Part shown: one piece after another, positions 46,691-59,014 of the stretch
How positions within the stretch are numbered: position 1 is the first letter of the stretch
How the letters are laid out: every line of letters begins with the position of its first letter
Source of the DNA: Adiantum capillus-veneris
Lineage: Eukaryota; Streptophyta; Polypodiopsida; Polypodiales; Pteridaceae
DNA length: 64,000 bases
Assembly: GCA_014529385.2 (NCBI GenBank)
Contig: CM043960.1
Span: 77,463,910-77,527,909 of the forward strand
Direction of reading: 5' to 3'
Notes under the pieces: model-generated
What the model was told of the DNA's origin: nothing
The model's database searches: none
What the model saw: only the letters and a program-made list of their open reading frames with translations
Translations under genes and position numbers: made by a program

Positions 46691-47516
46691 CCCGATTCGA
46701 TGCTAAATATCTTTACGTTGTAGACGGAATTTTTTATGACTATTGTGTGCTTGGGCTATCTCATCTCTCCCGAGGGCATTCGACTTGATCCCACGAAGGT
46801 AAGTGAGGAGACAGAGTGGCCTATGTTTGAGACAGAATATGATGTTTCGCTCATTTTTGGATTTGTGTCATCATACAATTCTCACGTCAAGCGCGTTGCA
46901 CATATTGCCGCACCATCGTCTGAGTTGTTAAAGGGTTTTAGACTCGCCATCAGCGCGTTGTCATGATCGATGCCGATAAGAGTGCTTTTGAAGCGCTCAA
47001 AGTAACAGTCATTGAGACACCATGCCTCGTCCTTGCCTCTTGTGATGAGCCTTTGGAGGTTTGGACTGACGTTGGTAACATTGTTATTGGCGCGATGTTA
47101 CAACAAAATAACCATCCAGTGGTATTTCTCTCTTGTAAACTAAATAGTGCTGAGAAAAATTATTCTGTCTATGATAAGGAACTTCTCTCTGTCATTCATG
47201 TATTAAAGGATTGGAATCGTTTCATGTATGGGCGTGAGTTTGTCGTTCAAACACATCAACAAGCACTTAAATGGCTTCAATCTTTGCCTAGTGCACATTG
47301 GAGTGATAGGCAAGCAACATGGTCTCAATTTTTTGAACAATTTGGTATGGTTGATTATGTCCCTGGCAAAGCTAGCCTTGTGGCAGATGCATTGTGTAAG
47401 AAAGGTCAAATTCTCTCTTTAGAGTCTAATTCTTTTCTCTCTATTCAAGGTGTTGGTTTTAATGATCTCAAAGTCAATTATATGGGTTCTGAATTTGAAA
47501 AGCACTAGTTACAAGA
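46691..47516 (+). pseudogene. gypsy RT end and RNase H fragment
   Basis: Plus strand: LGYLISPEGIRLDPTKV is the RT connection; WTDVGNIVIGAMLQQNNHPV, YSVYDKELLSVIHVLKDWNR, and GKASLVADALCKKG are RNase H. The catalytic Asp of the usual TDAS box is kept within WTDVG; TDHQAL has become QTHQQAL. It is joined head-on to a minus-strand gag at 47560-48095. Confidence 0.85.
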
Positions 47517-47559
47517 ACTAATGCATAAGATGCATGGAAACCGAGAGAACTTTGTGATT

Positions 47560-48095
47560 GTCAAACTTTTTAACAGCAGCAAAACAGATGTAAATCGATG
47601 CAACCAAGAATAAATGACAATAGTTTCCATCTTACCGTCATACTTATTGAACGTAATCTTCTCGAGAATTGGTTCATTGGCCATCTGTGCAGCATTGGTC
47701 GCCTCCGCATTAGTCTTGGTAAGCTTTTCATAGTCCGGCTCTAAAGAAAAGGTATTGCATCGCACCACCAAAGAGGTGATGAGATCACGCATGGCTTCCC
47801 TTTCCTGGCTTCAAGCATCTACGTTTGCCCGTCTACGAGCTTCTGCTTCCGCCACCAATTGACGTTCCTCTCGCTCTGCCGCTTGCGCACACTCTAATCG
47901 GCATGCCTCCTCTGCATCCACACGCTCTTGTCGTCGCGCTTCATCTTGCTACATCATCATCCGCATCATGAAATCCATGGGATTTGGTGGCAAGGATGGA
48001 GGGGTAGGGGGAGGATTCATGGGAAGATCCATAGGTGGAACTTGCTCGCCTTCTTGATTGGTGGAGGCCTCCATAACTCTACGAGTCTTAACCAT
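47560..48095 (-). pseudogene. gag fragment of the family E / C type
   Basis: Minus strand from MVKTRRVMEASTNQEGEQVP: a proline-rich stretch, a Glu/Arg coiled coil and TFNKYDGKMETIVIYSWLHR, homologous to family C gag (37800). A TAG and a TGA break it, at probable Gln and Arg positions. It lies just downstream of the LTR at 48372-48985, in the right order for a minus-strand element. Confidence 0.8.
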
Positions 48096-48355
48096 GCAAG
48101 GATTTCCGCTCTTTGTTCAAGGAAGGTCGTAGACTAATCTTCGGCAGACTATCTACCCCCCCATCAACGCACCCCGCATGCAACACCCGATACATAATTG
48201 GTTGCTATAATCCCACGCTCAAGGCGCATGGTCCTACACGCAATGGCACGCCTGTTGCTCCAAGAGAGGGAGGATATACAACAGGGACTGCCAACACAAC
48301 CAAAAACACAATAGAGAAAAAAAAAATAGGATTAGCAAATTAGTGCAAAATCTTC

Positions 48356-48985
48356 AAATCTCTAATAACAATGTCAGGTGCAACAAAATTGAAATGGTGA
48401 TCTAGGCATTACACTTTTACAAATCTTTTACCTCTTTTCCTTGCGTAAGTGATTGCTTTTATCTTGAATGATGGTTCCTTTTACTTTCCTTGAAGAGAGG
48501 AATGAGAGAGGGAGGTAGAGATGTGTAGAGAGAGAAAGAAAGAGAGAGAGAGAGAGAGGAGGAGAATGATACCCAATGGGGTCCCAACCAACCCTTCTCA
48601 AGGGCTCCCTACACCGTTGCCGATGTGATATTTGCTTTAGATTGCATAAATGGAACGTACACACATGCAATACCTCAAATGCAGACTCTACTGACCCGAA
48701 TGGAGGATGTCGCCCAGCGGTAACTCAAGACGAGGCACCTCCGAGCTGATTTGATGCACCTTTGGATTCTTCTCAATGTGGGATTGCGGATGGCCACCAA
48801 GGGGTAGATCTAGAGTTGAATCGCGCTCCTAATGTGAGAGGAATGAAGGGCTGAAAACACAGACCTCAACTACAAAGAATGATTTATTAATAAGTTTGAC
48901 CAAGGGATTAGTTTCTGGGTGAAACTATCTTACATCTGCCCACCCAGGAATCCAACTAACATGGCAGGTATATTTTCCTTCAGAT
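48356..48985 (-). repeat. LTR of family E (minus) with decayed primer site
   Basis: In the sense direction it ends TTGCACCTGACA at 48372 and is followed by TTGTTATTAGAGATTTG, a decayed version of the TTGGTATCAGAGCTTTG site seen in family C. It shares CTTGGTGGCCATCCGC and a GGGACCCCAT block with 34070-34430 in the opposite orientation. Upstream of 48985 homology is lost. Confidence 0.7.
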
Positions 48986-49619
48986 TCACCTACCTTGGGT
49001 GATCCACTTACACAAGTATAGACTGTTAGAGAGTCGTGGTAGTTATCCATGGTTCGGGTGCTCTCCCTTCAAAGGGGGATGTGGAGTCATCTTGGGAGTC
49101 ACATTTCATGGACTACTTCAAGTGATTTCATGTGCAGCGAACAGAATTTTAGTCTATTTGGTGGCTTTCTATAGCACTCTTGCACAGCTTGGTTGCAAGG
49201 TCTCTTGAGCTTGGCATATGACTCGTATTCTCAATATTGATGTGCGTGCCTTTCAGCTGGATGTTTGTTTCCATTCCAAATCACTCTAAGAGTGGGGTGA
49301 TATTCTATCGAGATGTGTTCCAGACAAATGAAAATCAATAGCAGTTTTCACTCTCAGGTCTGATGAAGTTTCTTCAGATGTGGTTTGCAGTTCACTCATG
49401 ATCTATGGTGGTTAGTGCAAGTGCATGTCTTTGGTTCTTCATCATCAAACAATCGATTTCTCAGTAGCCTCGGTTGTCTGCATTCTTTGGACTTCCCGTA
49501 GGAGCTTGAAGTTTCTTGTGTGTGGTATGTGACCGCAAGTGTAGGATTTCAACTCTTTCCTCAAGAGTGGAGCACTTAAGAGCTGAGAAATGATCATGTG
49601 TGACGTGCGCACTTCACTT
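48986..49619. other. no feature recognised
   Basis: No open frame with known motifs and no repeat seen. Confidence 0.4.
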
Positions 49620-50040
49620 GCACTACGTGGTGCCACAATCTAGCATGATCCAGTAGCTTAGGACTGAGACTGGCACCTTTGTGAGCCTCTAGCAAGATGT
49701 GCATGTCCAGGCCGGTCACAGTTGCATACCCTCTCTTTCACAAGACAGCATTTTCAGCATATAGGCTTTTCACTGCATGAACCACCTCTTATTTTAATCA
49801 CTTAATTAATAAGTGACTTTTAGCCATTTAAATGGAATCGTGGGGCTTCCTTTTGTCTGCTCGACCCAGCCTTTGAAGGGTATAAAGGGCAGCTAGGAAC
49901 AACGCTTGGAGAAGCAGAGAACCTAGGAAAGTGGCGGTGCACCAGATCGTACAGCAAGACAGCGAGCAGCCCATCGTTTTCTCAAAAGACAAGGCCAACG
50001 TTTTCAGCCTCCCATCCGGATACCAATAATTGAGCCTTTA
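49620..50040 (+). repeat. LTR fragment related to families C and E
   Basis: It shows AGCATGATCC, GGCACCTTTGTGAGCCTCT, a TTAATAAGTGACTTTTAGCC block, GGGTATAAAGGG (TATA) near 49878 and a CCAACGTTTTCAGCC motif, in the same order as in LTR C. It is truncated on both sides. Confidence 0.6.
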
Positions 50041-50773
50041 CCCTCATTTTTTATGCATTCTCTTGGAGCAATCAGCAATAGTACCTTCTGTAGATGTTGG
50101 TTGTGTGACTTGTGAGTCGGTTGAGTTGAGGAGATTCTTGTTAGAGCTGGGTTCTTCACCAGCAGAGAGCATTTTACTTCCCGGACGTCTTTCGAGGGTA
50201 ATGGTAGGATGGTACAACGGCCATGTATTGTGCAAATATCCTCGTCCAGAAAACGCTCTCTTTGTTGCAAATTGCTTACTCCAGCTTCCTGGTCCATCTT
50301 CCTTTCCAGGAGTTGAGGGGGAGTGTTAAAGAGTTATGGCATCTCTCTAGTTTCGTCCGATTAATCCCAGTTTCTCCCTATGTCACGTGGAGCCTGAGAC
50401 AAAGTTGCATTACACATGCCACTGCCCAGTTTACTATGAGAAGGCTGCTTCCACTGCCTGTTCAGAGAGGGCTTTGGACCACTCTCTAGAGTCATGAGGT
50501 ACAAGGACCAGAGATGTCTTGGACTCTTTTTGCTCGAGTTGCGCAGACACAGAGAGAGCCTGATGAGAGGAGAGGCTAACCAGCCTCAGAGACAGATCAT
50601 AGACTTCTTGAGAGCGAACATTGGGCAGTCAAAGGAGCAGCTACCACAGTAGTGCTCACATTCTCCTCACACCAAAGGCACGCTAATCAATCGAGCGACC
50701 AAGCTAGGGAGATCCAAGCACCCACGACTGTGGAGGACTACACAGCATCGAAAGAGACTGAATCAAAGGATTC
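50041..50773. other. no gene recognised
   Basis: Possible continuation of the element downstream of the LTR fragment. A minus frame (50297-50004) is open but shows no motif. Confidence 0.35.
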
Positions 50774-50778
50774 GGATC

Positions 50779-51451
50779 TGTCACGGGGACGAGCACCACG
50801 TGCCAACGGAAAAGAACAAACTGATCGACTTTAAGCACTTCAAATAACAACTGAACTGAAAGAGATAGAGAGTGCATGACACACGAGACGGGGAGTGGCG
50901 GAGTTCCACCCCAAGAGAGCACTAGCCCCAAACCTTGGCGCCCCTTTCAGTATTTCTTTATATTGCTTCAACTGAGTACAACTCCCATGGCTCTACTCTG
51001 GATCCCCCACGGGTAGACTCCCCATGGATCATATTTAGAGGCACTTGGCCTCTAAAAGCAGTTTACATGAAAAGCATTCAAACTCAAAAGCAACCGGTCA
51101 AAAAGCTGCCAGTGCAATTTTAGGGAATCCGTACACCTTCCACGTAATCAACGTAAAACGCGAAAATCCATACATGTGCCACGTCTACACAGCCATCATA
51201 AAATGCGGGATTCCGTACAACTCTTGCCACGTCATCAGTCTTTACGCCTGGCTTTTGTGTGGGTCCTGCTTTATTTAGGTCACTTGGGTCACTTGAGCCT
51301 CCGTCGGACGGGGTAGCAAAAGTTGGTAAAAACTTCTTCTATTGCTTCTTCTTCTGCTGCATCTGCTTCTTCTTAGGGTTTAGGCTCCTCGGTCGGGCTC
51401 TACAAGTTGGCTCCGTTTTTCAATGGCTTGCCACGTCAGTAGTTTTTGACA
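50779..51451 (-). repeat. 3' LTR of the 2.8-kb family A element
   Basis: 673 bp, starting TGTCACGGGGACGAGCACCA and ending TTTTTGACA. It lacks the TG/AG array of the copies at 30-33 kb. Confidence 0.9.
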
Positions 51452-51810
51452 TCCCCTCTGCATATCTGCAAAACAACTCAAGTTAGCTCAAAAATTTCCA
51501 AGGGTCATTTCGAGGGACATTCCGAGGGAAAATCCGAGGGACAATCAGTTTCCAGATTGGAGCTCTTGATATTCTAGGTCATTGACTTCCAGAAAAATCT
51601 CATCCAATAAGGAATATTCACTCGTTGGCACATCACAATGCAACACAAATGCTCACATATGCATGTTACAAGACATAACGAACAGCGCCGTTGAGCACTC
51701 CCCCGAGGCAAACAATCTGCGGTATGAAGCTACTCAACGACTACCTCGTCACTCCCCCTCCAAATAACCTAAAAAGATCCCGGCCATGAGCTCACAAGAC
51801 TGATACAACC

Positions 51811-52023
51811 AGACGCTCCCCAGACCACAGCCTACGTCGCTTGGAGGTTCAAGCATATAACCAAACGCTCCCCAGACATCCCGTCTACGTCATTCAGAGG
51901 TTTTCCAGCATACAAAGAAACGTTGCCCAGACATCCTATCTGCGTCGTTCCGAGGTTTTCAAGTATACAACAAAACGCTCCCCAGACATCCTATCTGCGT
52001 CGTTCCAAGGTTCAAACAATACC
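51811..52023. repeat. 55-bp tandem repeat, four units
   Basis: Units start at 51811, 51863, 51918 and 51973, each with ACGCTCCCCAGAC and CTACGTC or CTGCGTC followed by GAGGTTTTC. It is inside the element interior. Confidence 0.9.
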
Positions 52024-52259
52024 AAAACAGCATTTCTCACTACTACACGCGAGAGTAAATCACCAAGCATTGAAACTGATATTGAAAGCAAAGTCAAACA
52101 ATTCAAAGGGGCACCAAGACAGGTCCAAAACAGATACCATTCATTTCAAACAAATTTCAAACAAGATCACAAAACAAGTTTTCAACAGAACTCAAAAAGA
52201 CATCTCGACATCAGTCGAGCTCGAAAAGACGACTGACTTTCCATCCTGAAACCTATAGC

Positions 52260-52909
52260 AAGATTAGGGTTAGATTTCTTTTATAAGGTTGTAGCCATCC
52301 ACGACATGGTCCATTAACTCTTGAATAGTCAAAACAAGCCTCGACAAGCAATGTTCATGTGGCGGTGATGGTAGTCCCAAGACCTCGCAATCACACTAGA
52401 CATCCAAGGTTTTTAGCTCGGGAAGAGACACCTGATGAGAGATGTCGAGAAATTTCAAGTTGTAATCTGCAAGGGTTTCCATGGCAAGCATTTTAGGATA
52501 CCTCACTCTGGCAGCAGCTACCATAAACAATAACATTCAGGTAAAAATTTTCTTGAAAGCTTGCCAAGTCCTTGGAGTGTGCGGCTTGGGTGCTATAGAC
52601 ATCCACCATTGCATGGCACTGCCTCTGAGAAAAAAAAATGGCGGCTTGAAAAAAAAAATTTGATCTTTCTCTTGCAAGTAATCTTAAATTCCTTATGGCT
52701 TACGCCATGTAAGACGAAACAATGAAGACGGGAGCGCGACCGATGCACAATGGAGTAAGGGTGGAAGTGGCTAATAAGTCGAGGGTCAGGACACAAAGGT
52801 TCTTTAGTAAATTTTCCGGTAAAACTTGGAAGCGCCATCTTGCTCTGTCTGCTCTTTGAAAGGATCGGTATGCTTTCAAAAAAGCACATGTTTGAAGCTC
52901 TGATACCAT
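52260..52909 (-). pseudogene. family A gag scrap and primer site
   Basis: On the minus strand gag reads close to the fragment at 31286-31130 (STIQELMDH-type motif near 52320-52290), with stops. The primer site lies at 52908-52897. Confidence 0.7.
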
Positions 52910-53576
52910 TGTCACGGGGATCGGCACCACGTGCCAACAGAAAAGAACAGACTGATCAACTTTAAGCACTTCAAATAACATTTGAATTGAAAGAGATAGA
53001 GAGTGCTTGACACAGGAGACGGGGAGTGGCGGAGTTCCACCCCAAGAGAGCACTAGCCCCAAACCTTGGCGCCCCTTTCAGTATTTCTTTATATTGCTTC
53101 AACTGAGTACAACTCCCATGGCTCTACTCAGCATCTCCCACGGGTAGACTCCCCATGGGTCATATTTAAAGGCACTTGGCCTCTAAAAGCAGTTTACATG
53201 GAAAGCATTCAAACTCAAAAGCAACCGGTCAAAAAGCTAGTGCGATTTTAGGGAATCCGTATACCTGCCACGTATTCAACGTAAAACGCGAAAATCCATA
53301 CAGGTGCCACGTCTACACAGCCATCATAAAATGCGGGATTCCGTGCAGCTGTTGCCACGTCATCGGTCTTTACGCCTGGCTTCTGTGTGGTTCCTGCTTT
53401 ATTTAGGTCACTTGGGTTACTTGGGCCCTTGTCGGATTGGGTCCTAGAAGTTGGTAAAAACTTCTTTTGTTGCTTCTTCTTCTTTTGCTGCTTCTTCTTA
53501 GGGTTTAGGCTCCTCGGTCAGGATCTGCAAGTTGGCTCCGTTTTTCAGTGGCTTGATACGTCAGCAGTTTGTGACA
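52910..53576 (-). repeat. 5' LTR of the 2.8-kb family A element
   Basis: 667 bp, highly similar to 50779-51451, ending CAGTTTGTGACA. Confidence 0.9.
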
Positions 53577-53639
53577 GGATCACTTTGGCCCGACAAGCAA
53601 GATGTCCGGTCAAACTATTGACCATGGAGGAGATTGACG

Positions 53640-53956
53640 GGATCCGTCAATGACCGATGATGGATCTCTTGTGATTTAGCTCTTTGGAGGATTGTACACC
53701 CTACCCATCTTGTACCAACCTTTGTATCAGCTCCTACCCCTTCTATCCCCACACACACACCCACATTGTGTTGTATTAGCCCTCAATCACTGCTTTCACC
53801 CCCTTACTCATATCCTACACAGTTCCAGTTAGCTGCTTAGTTCACATCTAACAGTTTAGGTACCCCTTTTTCAGTAACTTTAACTTTTTTTATTTTTGGT
53901 ACTCTGAGGTCATTTTGGCCTTTTGAAACATTAATATAACATTTCATTTAAAAGTC
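53640..53956 (+). repeat. LINE 3' end, truncated
   Basis: The last 110 bases (TTTTGGCCTTTTGAAACATT, then ATATAACATTTCATTT) look like a plant L1 3' end and match the reverse complement of 60846-60960. No coding part precedes it. Confidence 0.55.
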
Positions 53957-54088
53957 CCGAAAGCGCTCGCTGAAGCCAATCGCCCTCGCCAGGAAACTAC
54001 GTCATCTCCCCCCCCCCCCCCTCGCCAGGTGCTGCCCCTACTGCTGATGTGACGAGCAGAGAGAGAGTGTTAGAGAATCAGTAGCAAC

Positions 54089-56099
54089 ATGACTTCGATA
54101 GCCCCTTTCCTCTTCATCGACGTCTTTCCGCCTTCATTCCAGCTTTAGACTCTGATAGAGGCTCCTCCGGCTCCACCTCAGAGGGACTCACATGCAACCC
54201 CCTCGACCGCCCTCGAGGATACCCCCTCAGGCTCTCTTTCGCCAGAAGAGGCAGCGAGCTTAGTAGCAGAGGTGGAGAGGCTCCAGGCCACCTCTACGAT
54301 CTGCCGCATTGTTGGCACCCATCCCAGTCATGGTGAGCTTCGAGACTTACTACAGGCCCTCTTGCTTGCAGATATGGGTAAGATTCAGGATATCCAGCTA
54401 CTGGGACGCGGACAATACCAGATCGAGTTCGAGACAGCACAGAGTGTCTTACAGGTCATTGGGATGAGCCCCTTGGATATGCGAGGAGCTTGAGCCTTCT
54501 TTAGCCAGTGGCATCACGGTTTTGATCCGATAGAGGCGGCAAAGAGGGCTGAGCGTCTTTTCCCAGTGACAGTGTGCTTCCTGAGCCTCCGTCGGGAGTA
54601 CTTGCCCCTACTTTCCCAGATTGGCTCTCTAGTGAGGTTGGTCCTAGAGACAGCACGTACATTAGCGTCGGTTGTTGCCAGAGCAGCTAGTATGCCTTCA
54701 ATCAGAGTTCTGGTACCAAATGTCTCTTGCTTGCCAAAGGTAGTTTAGCTACCTAAGGTTGGCGGGGGATGGTTTGATCAACGAGTAGAGTATTCGGGGC
54801 TCCCGAACCAGTGCTGTATCTGTCAACAGGTTGGCCACTTGGCCAAGGCCTGTCCTCGTCGAAGACCTCGAGCCCCACCACCGGCATAGACACAACCTCC
54901 AACGCCTAGAGCTTCAACGACACAGCCAACCATTGGAGCCACATCTCAGTCGGTTGCAGAGAGACCTCCCCCACCTGTTGCTACATCAAAGTGGCAGCAG
55001 GTGCAGGGTCGGCATCAAGGGTGCCAGCTTGAGCAGCCGATCCAGTGGCAGGGTCAGCAGCAGCAGTGGGTCAGCAGCAGCAGTGGGTGCCGGTGCAGAA
55101 CCGGTTTGAGGTTTTACAGACAGAGAGCTCAAGAGAGCAGCCTATGGACCAAGAGATGGCAGCACCTCTCCCCACCCCTCCTACACCGCCCTCTGCCCCG
55201 CCCATTATGCCCTCAGTGCATGAGTAGCTGGTTTTATCTCCCCCTTGTGGAGATAGAGCCTGCCTCTGCAATCCTCGCCTTCGCCTCCTCCCGCCTCTCC
55301 ACCTCCCATTTTCGCACCAGCTGCTCCCTCTCGGCACCTCGCCCCCACTGCCATTTTGTCGCCTTCGTCTTTGCTTTCTATAGAGGAACCACCACTTACT
55401 TGGCACTCTCCAGCAGTGCAACGCTCACTGAGTAGCGATTTTGCTCGTGGGCCAGTGGAGAGAGCTATGATGCCGATTAGAGCTTCACGCATGTCAACGA
55501 TACGGAGTCAGCTACTCAACTTTGATTCGCACCACAGAACTGCATGGTTTAACTACTCTTTCATGCGCTTGTTTGGTAGTGAGGAGACACATGAGCCGGC
55601 ACCTGTGCGGATTCACGTGGTTATCCTCCCAGCACGGGGAGAGGAGGCACTGGATTCCTCAATAGCCTTCTCCTTCCCGTTGTGTGGAGCGAGTGACAGA
55701 GTGGTCCATGGACTTGGCATCAGAGTGCCTGCACACATACGGTATAGAGTTCTCTCATCACTTGGCAGACCTGGATGTGACAGATATGCTTGCGCGTATT
55801 TGGGAAGCTCGCCCATTACGCAGTTACAAGCAGGATTGATGCTCACGGGGTCAGACACTTGGTGATTCGCATTGTAGCGAACCTCGCGAGGCCTCCACTC
55901 TATGTATGCATTCATGAAGATGAGATCGTGGAGGCATCGGCCTTAGCTATGGCATATACCCACTGGGGGATATTGCGCAACGCGTGCGACGCTCAGGGGG
56001 TTAGATCCACAGTCGCTCGGATGGAGATTATTCTCCCTCCAAGCCGATTGCGAAGGCTCACCGGACTGCTGACGCAGCTACTTCATATATTGGCAGACC
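54089..56099 (+). pseudogene. LINE (L1-type) ORF1
   Basis: It starts MTSIAPFLFIDVFPPSFQ at 54089 and contains VAEVERLQATSTICRIVG, a CCHC knuckle (CICQQVGHLAKAC, 54815-54855), a Gln/Pro-rich stretch, and downstream segments in shifted frames (RGPVERAMMPIRASRM, AHYAVTSRIDAHG). Stops within it are mostly TAG at likely Gln positions and one TGA at a likely Trp. ORF1 proteins of L1 elements bind the element RNA. Confidence 0.75.
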
Positions 56100-57200
56100 A
56101 TGAGGATCATCTCGTGGAATGTGCAAGGTCTTGGAGGCTCCCAGTATCTCCGCTATAGAGGCAGGCTTCGTCAGGAGATTCAGCGATGCTTGGTAGGCAG
56201 TTCCATTGATATCTTGATGCTACAAGAGCACCATCTGAGTGAGCCGGATTTGCAGATATTGCTCAGTGTTGCCAGGCCGATGTGAGCCATTTTGATCAGC
56301 AGGTTTTGGACCCATGAGTGGGCAGGGAGGGGTATGTATGTTTATTGCCGATGCTTGGCGGCAGGCCATTGTGGACAGAGGGGTGATTGTGCCGGGCAGA
56401 GCCCAGTTTATGACGTTGAGGATGCATGGGGAGCTCATGGGGCTTCTCAATGTATATGCGCCTAATCAAGCGAGTGCTAGAGCAGATTTCTGGGCACAGA
56501 TTTTGGATACATTTACCTGAGGTGGACCACTGGTGTGTTGGAGGGGACTTCAACATGCTAGAGAATCTGGCAGATAGGATTGGGGGCAGTCATGTGACAG
56601 TGCATGGGCATGAGCTAGCAGCATGGGAAGATTGTGTTTGACTTTGCAGATCTCGAATGTATGGCAGCATGAGGCTTTGGTACGATCTCTAGACAGTCTG
56701 AATTTCTCAGTCGGACCGTTGACAGGGAGGAACTAACCTGTCTAGGATTGATCAATTCTATGTAGGCGACTTTGTTGGGGAGATGGGTGGGACCATAGGG
56801 ATCCTGGCTGACACTGCATTTTCGGATCATGCCCCGGTGATTCTTACTTTTGAGGAGCAGCGACGAGCACCTAGCATGCAGCTACGGATTCCAGAGAGTG
56901 CTCACAGACCCGAGCCTTGTTGATGAGATAAAACGTATCTGGCAATCTAGCTAGAACTCAGATGTGAATGCAACAGAGCAATGTGCCCAGGGGATTGCGG
57001 CCCTCAACACTTTTTTACATGAGACAGCTTTGACTAGATTTTGAGAGACTCGCGAGAGAGAGAGGAGATTCAGGCGCAGCCTAGCAGCCATTCAGAGGTT
57101 ACAGGAGCAACAGCCTGAGTGCACCTGGCTAGAGGGTCAGTTGCGGTAGGCCAGACTCACATCGGACACAGCTTGGGGACCTCGTCTCTAGAGAGTTTTT
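56100..57200 (+). pseudogene. LINE ORF2 endonuclease
   Basis: ORF2 starts at 56100 with MRIISWNVQGLGGSQYLRYR, then DILMLQEHHLSEPDL, the first two landmarks of the APE-type endonuclease (Asn and Glu present). GGDFNMLE (near 56546) and SDHAPVIL (near 56825) are the later landmarks. Frames change several times, so the protein is broken. Confidence 0.85.
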
Positions 57201-59014
57201 TGAGATTACCGGACCCCGCCATGCACGTACAGGGATTAGACAGCTGAGACATCAAGATGGATCACTAGCAACTGAGCCTGAGGAGCTGAGAGGGATTGCT
57301 ACCGATTTCTACAGAGATTTACTCAATGCTACACCTCCGTCTAAGGAGAGAGATAGGTGTAGAGAGCTTGTTTGGGCTCATATCCAGAGGAGAGTTACAG
57401 ATTGTATGAGGCATACATTGGCACAGCCATTGTCTAAGGATGAGCTTATTGAGGCTTTGAGGGTACTCCCACGTAGAAGCTGCCTAGGAGAGGATGGTTT
57501 GACACCTGCATTTTATAGGCGGCACTGGGGTATCTTGGGACCAGGCCTACGTAGAGGCTTTCTATCACGAGGACGTGGGAACTGCTCACCTTAGTTGTTG
57601 GTTTCTTTCCAATGATTTTTGCTTAATTTTTGAGACCCTCTTTTTGAAGTTGCAAATGGTCGGACATTGTATGGCCAATATGAACGGTAGTTTCACCCGC
57701 AGACGGGAAGTTGGTCGGCACTGGAACTCGTAAAGTAAAAGGATGTCTATAGTTCTTGTATCAGACAGATCCAGAGGCTGATCGGGAACTTCCTTTGGTC
57801 AGGGCGAGACGGTCACTCTGCCCAGGCCAAAGTAGCTTGGTCGGTCATCACTTTACCCCTGGCAAAGGGGGGTCTTGGCATCATTGATCCCACAGATCAG
57901 AGCAGAGCACTGCTAGGGAAGCTCATTGTGCGAAGGCTTCTTCCCGGTGCCGAGCTGTGGAAGGAGTTCTTCCTTAGGCGGATTCAGGCCCGAGCTCCCC
58001 TAGCAGGAGGTATTTGGGCACAAGAGACCAGATGGATCTTCACTGAGATGAGGAGGACAAGCCTGAGCAGAGACTGGGAGGATCGTTTTGCTTTGAGCAT
58101 ATTACGGGCTTGGGAGTTGCTTCGCCTTGGCCTACAGCAGCGACAGCCATCTTGTATAGAGGAGAGAGCGCGGTAGCCTTTGATATGGAGTCCCTCTATG
58201 CGCACAGAGCAGGGACATATGTTGGGATCCACGACGAGACTAGCATGGGGACCCATGGCTGATGGCCCTGCACGCAGCTTTGGGGATTGGCACGCTTTCT
58301 GCAAACTTCCAGAGGAGATACAGATGGAGAGGCTGAGCCACTTTCGGGGCGGACAGACTACGAGAGAGGAGATTCAGACAGCCATTACAGCACAGTGGGA
58401 GGAGCCACTTGATCCGACGGCCCCTCGATGGATGGGGGCTTTCACGCAGCTAGAGACTTTGATTGCAGTCAGAGCATCTACCGAGGAGGGAATTTGTCTC
58501 TTCTTTGAGGTAGGGGATGACGGGAGGCTGCAGAGAATGGAGGAGGAGTCTCCATCGATTGAGGGATGTACTTTTCAGAGGATCAGAGTTGTGGGTGCTG
58601 CTTCACGGGAAGTGGCACATAGACCCGGATCCAGGAGAGCTTGACACGACTTGGCGATTATCGGTCTATGGCTCTCGACCGCTGGCACAACTTCACTGGG
58701 ACCCAGGCAAGTGGATGTGGGAGGACCCTTTCGCTTCACCAGGGGCTCCTGATATCTCCTTCTTTCAATACACAGTGCGACTGGGGAGATACATTTTGAC
58801 GTCATGGCAGGCAACCATCCGAGCTGCAACAGAGCATTGGAGACGACGGGGCCTCTCACAGGCCTTCCTAAAGGATTTCTGGGTGAGACTTTGGGCATCA
58901 CGTCAGGCCCGTCAGGTCACTTGTATGAGCAGTTTGTTATCAGCATGGGGAGCCTTTCCCCGAGCTCTGTTTCTCCCTCATTCTGAGAGGTCGTGTCTCT
59001 TTCTACTTCAGTAA
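57201..59014 (+). pseudogene. LINE ORF2 RT start and C-terminus, core deleted
   Basis: RT begins with LSKDELIEALRVLPRRSCLG and GEDGLTPAFYRRHWGIL, the first RT blocks. From about 57600 the frame breaks, and the text resumes near 57775 with RLIGNFLWSGRDGHSAQAKV and KGGLGIIDPTDQSRALLGKL, which belong to the region after RT. The catalytic xADD block is therefore deleted. The C-terminus runs to 59014. Confidence 0.85.

Larger units (their letters stand above)
50779..53576 (-). mobile_element. 2.8-kb pol-less family A element with intact ends
   Basis: LTRs 50779-51451 (3') and 52910-53576 (5'), target duplication GGATC (50774-50778 and 53577-53581). Primer site TGGTATCAGAGC on the minus strand (52908-52897) and a polypurine-like GCAGAGGGGA beside the 3' LTR. 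The 1.46-kb interior has only a gag scrap and a 55-bp tandem repeat. All cis signals for transposition are present and no enzyme is, so it is a non-autonomous or internally deleted derivative. Confidence 0.9.
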
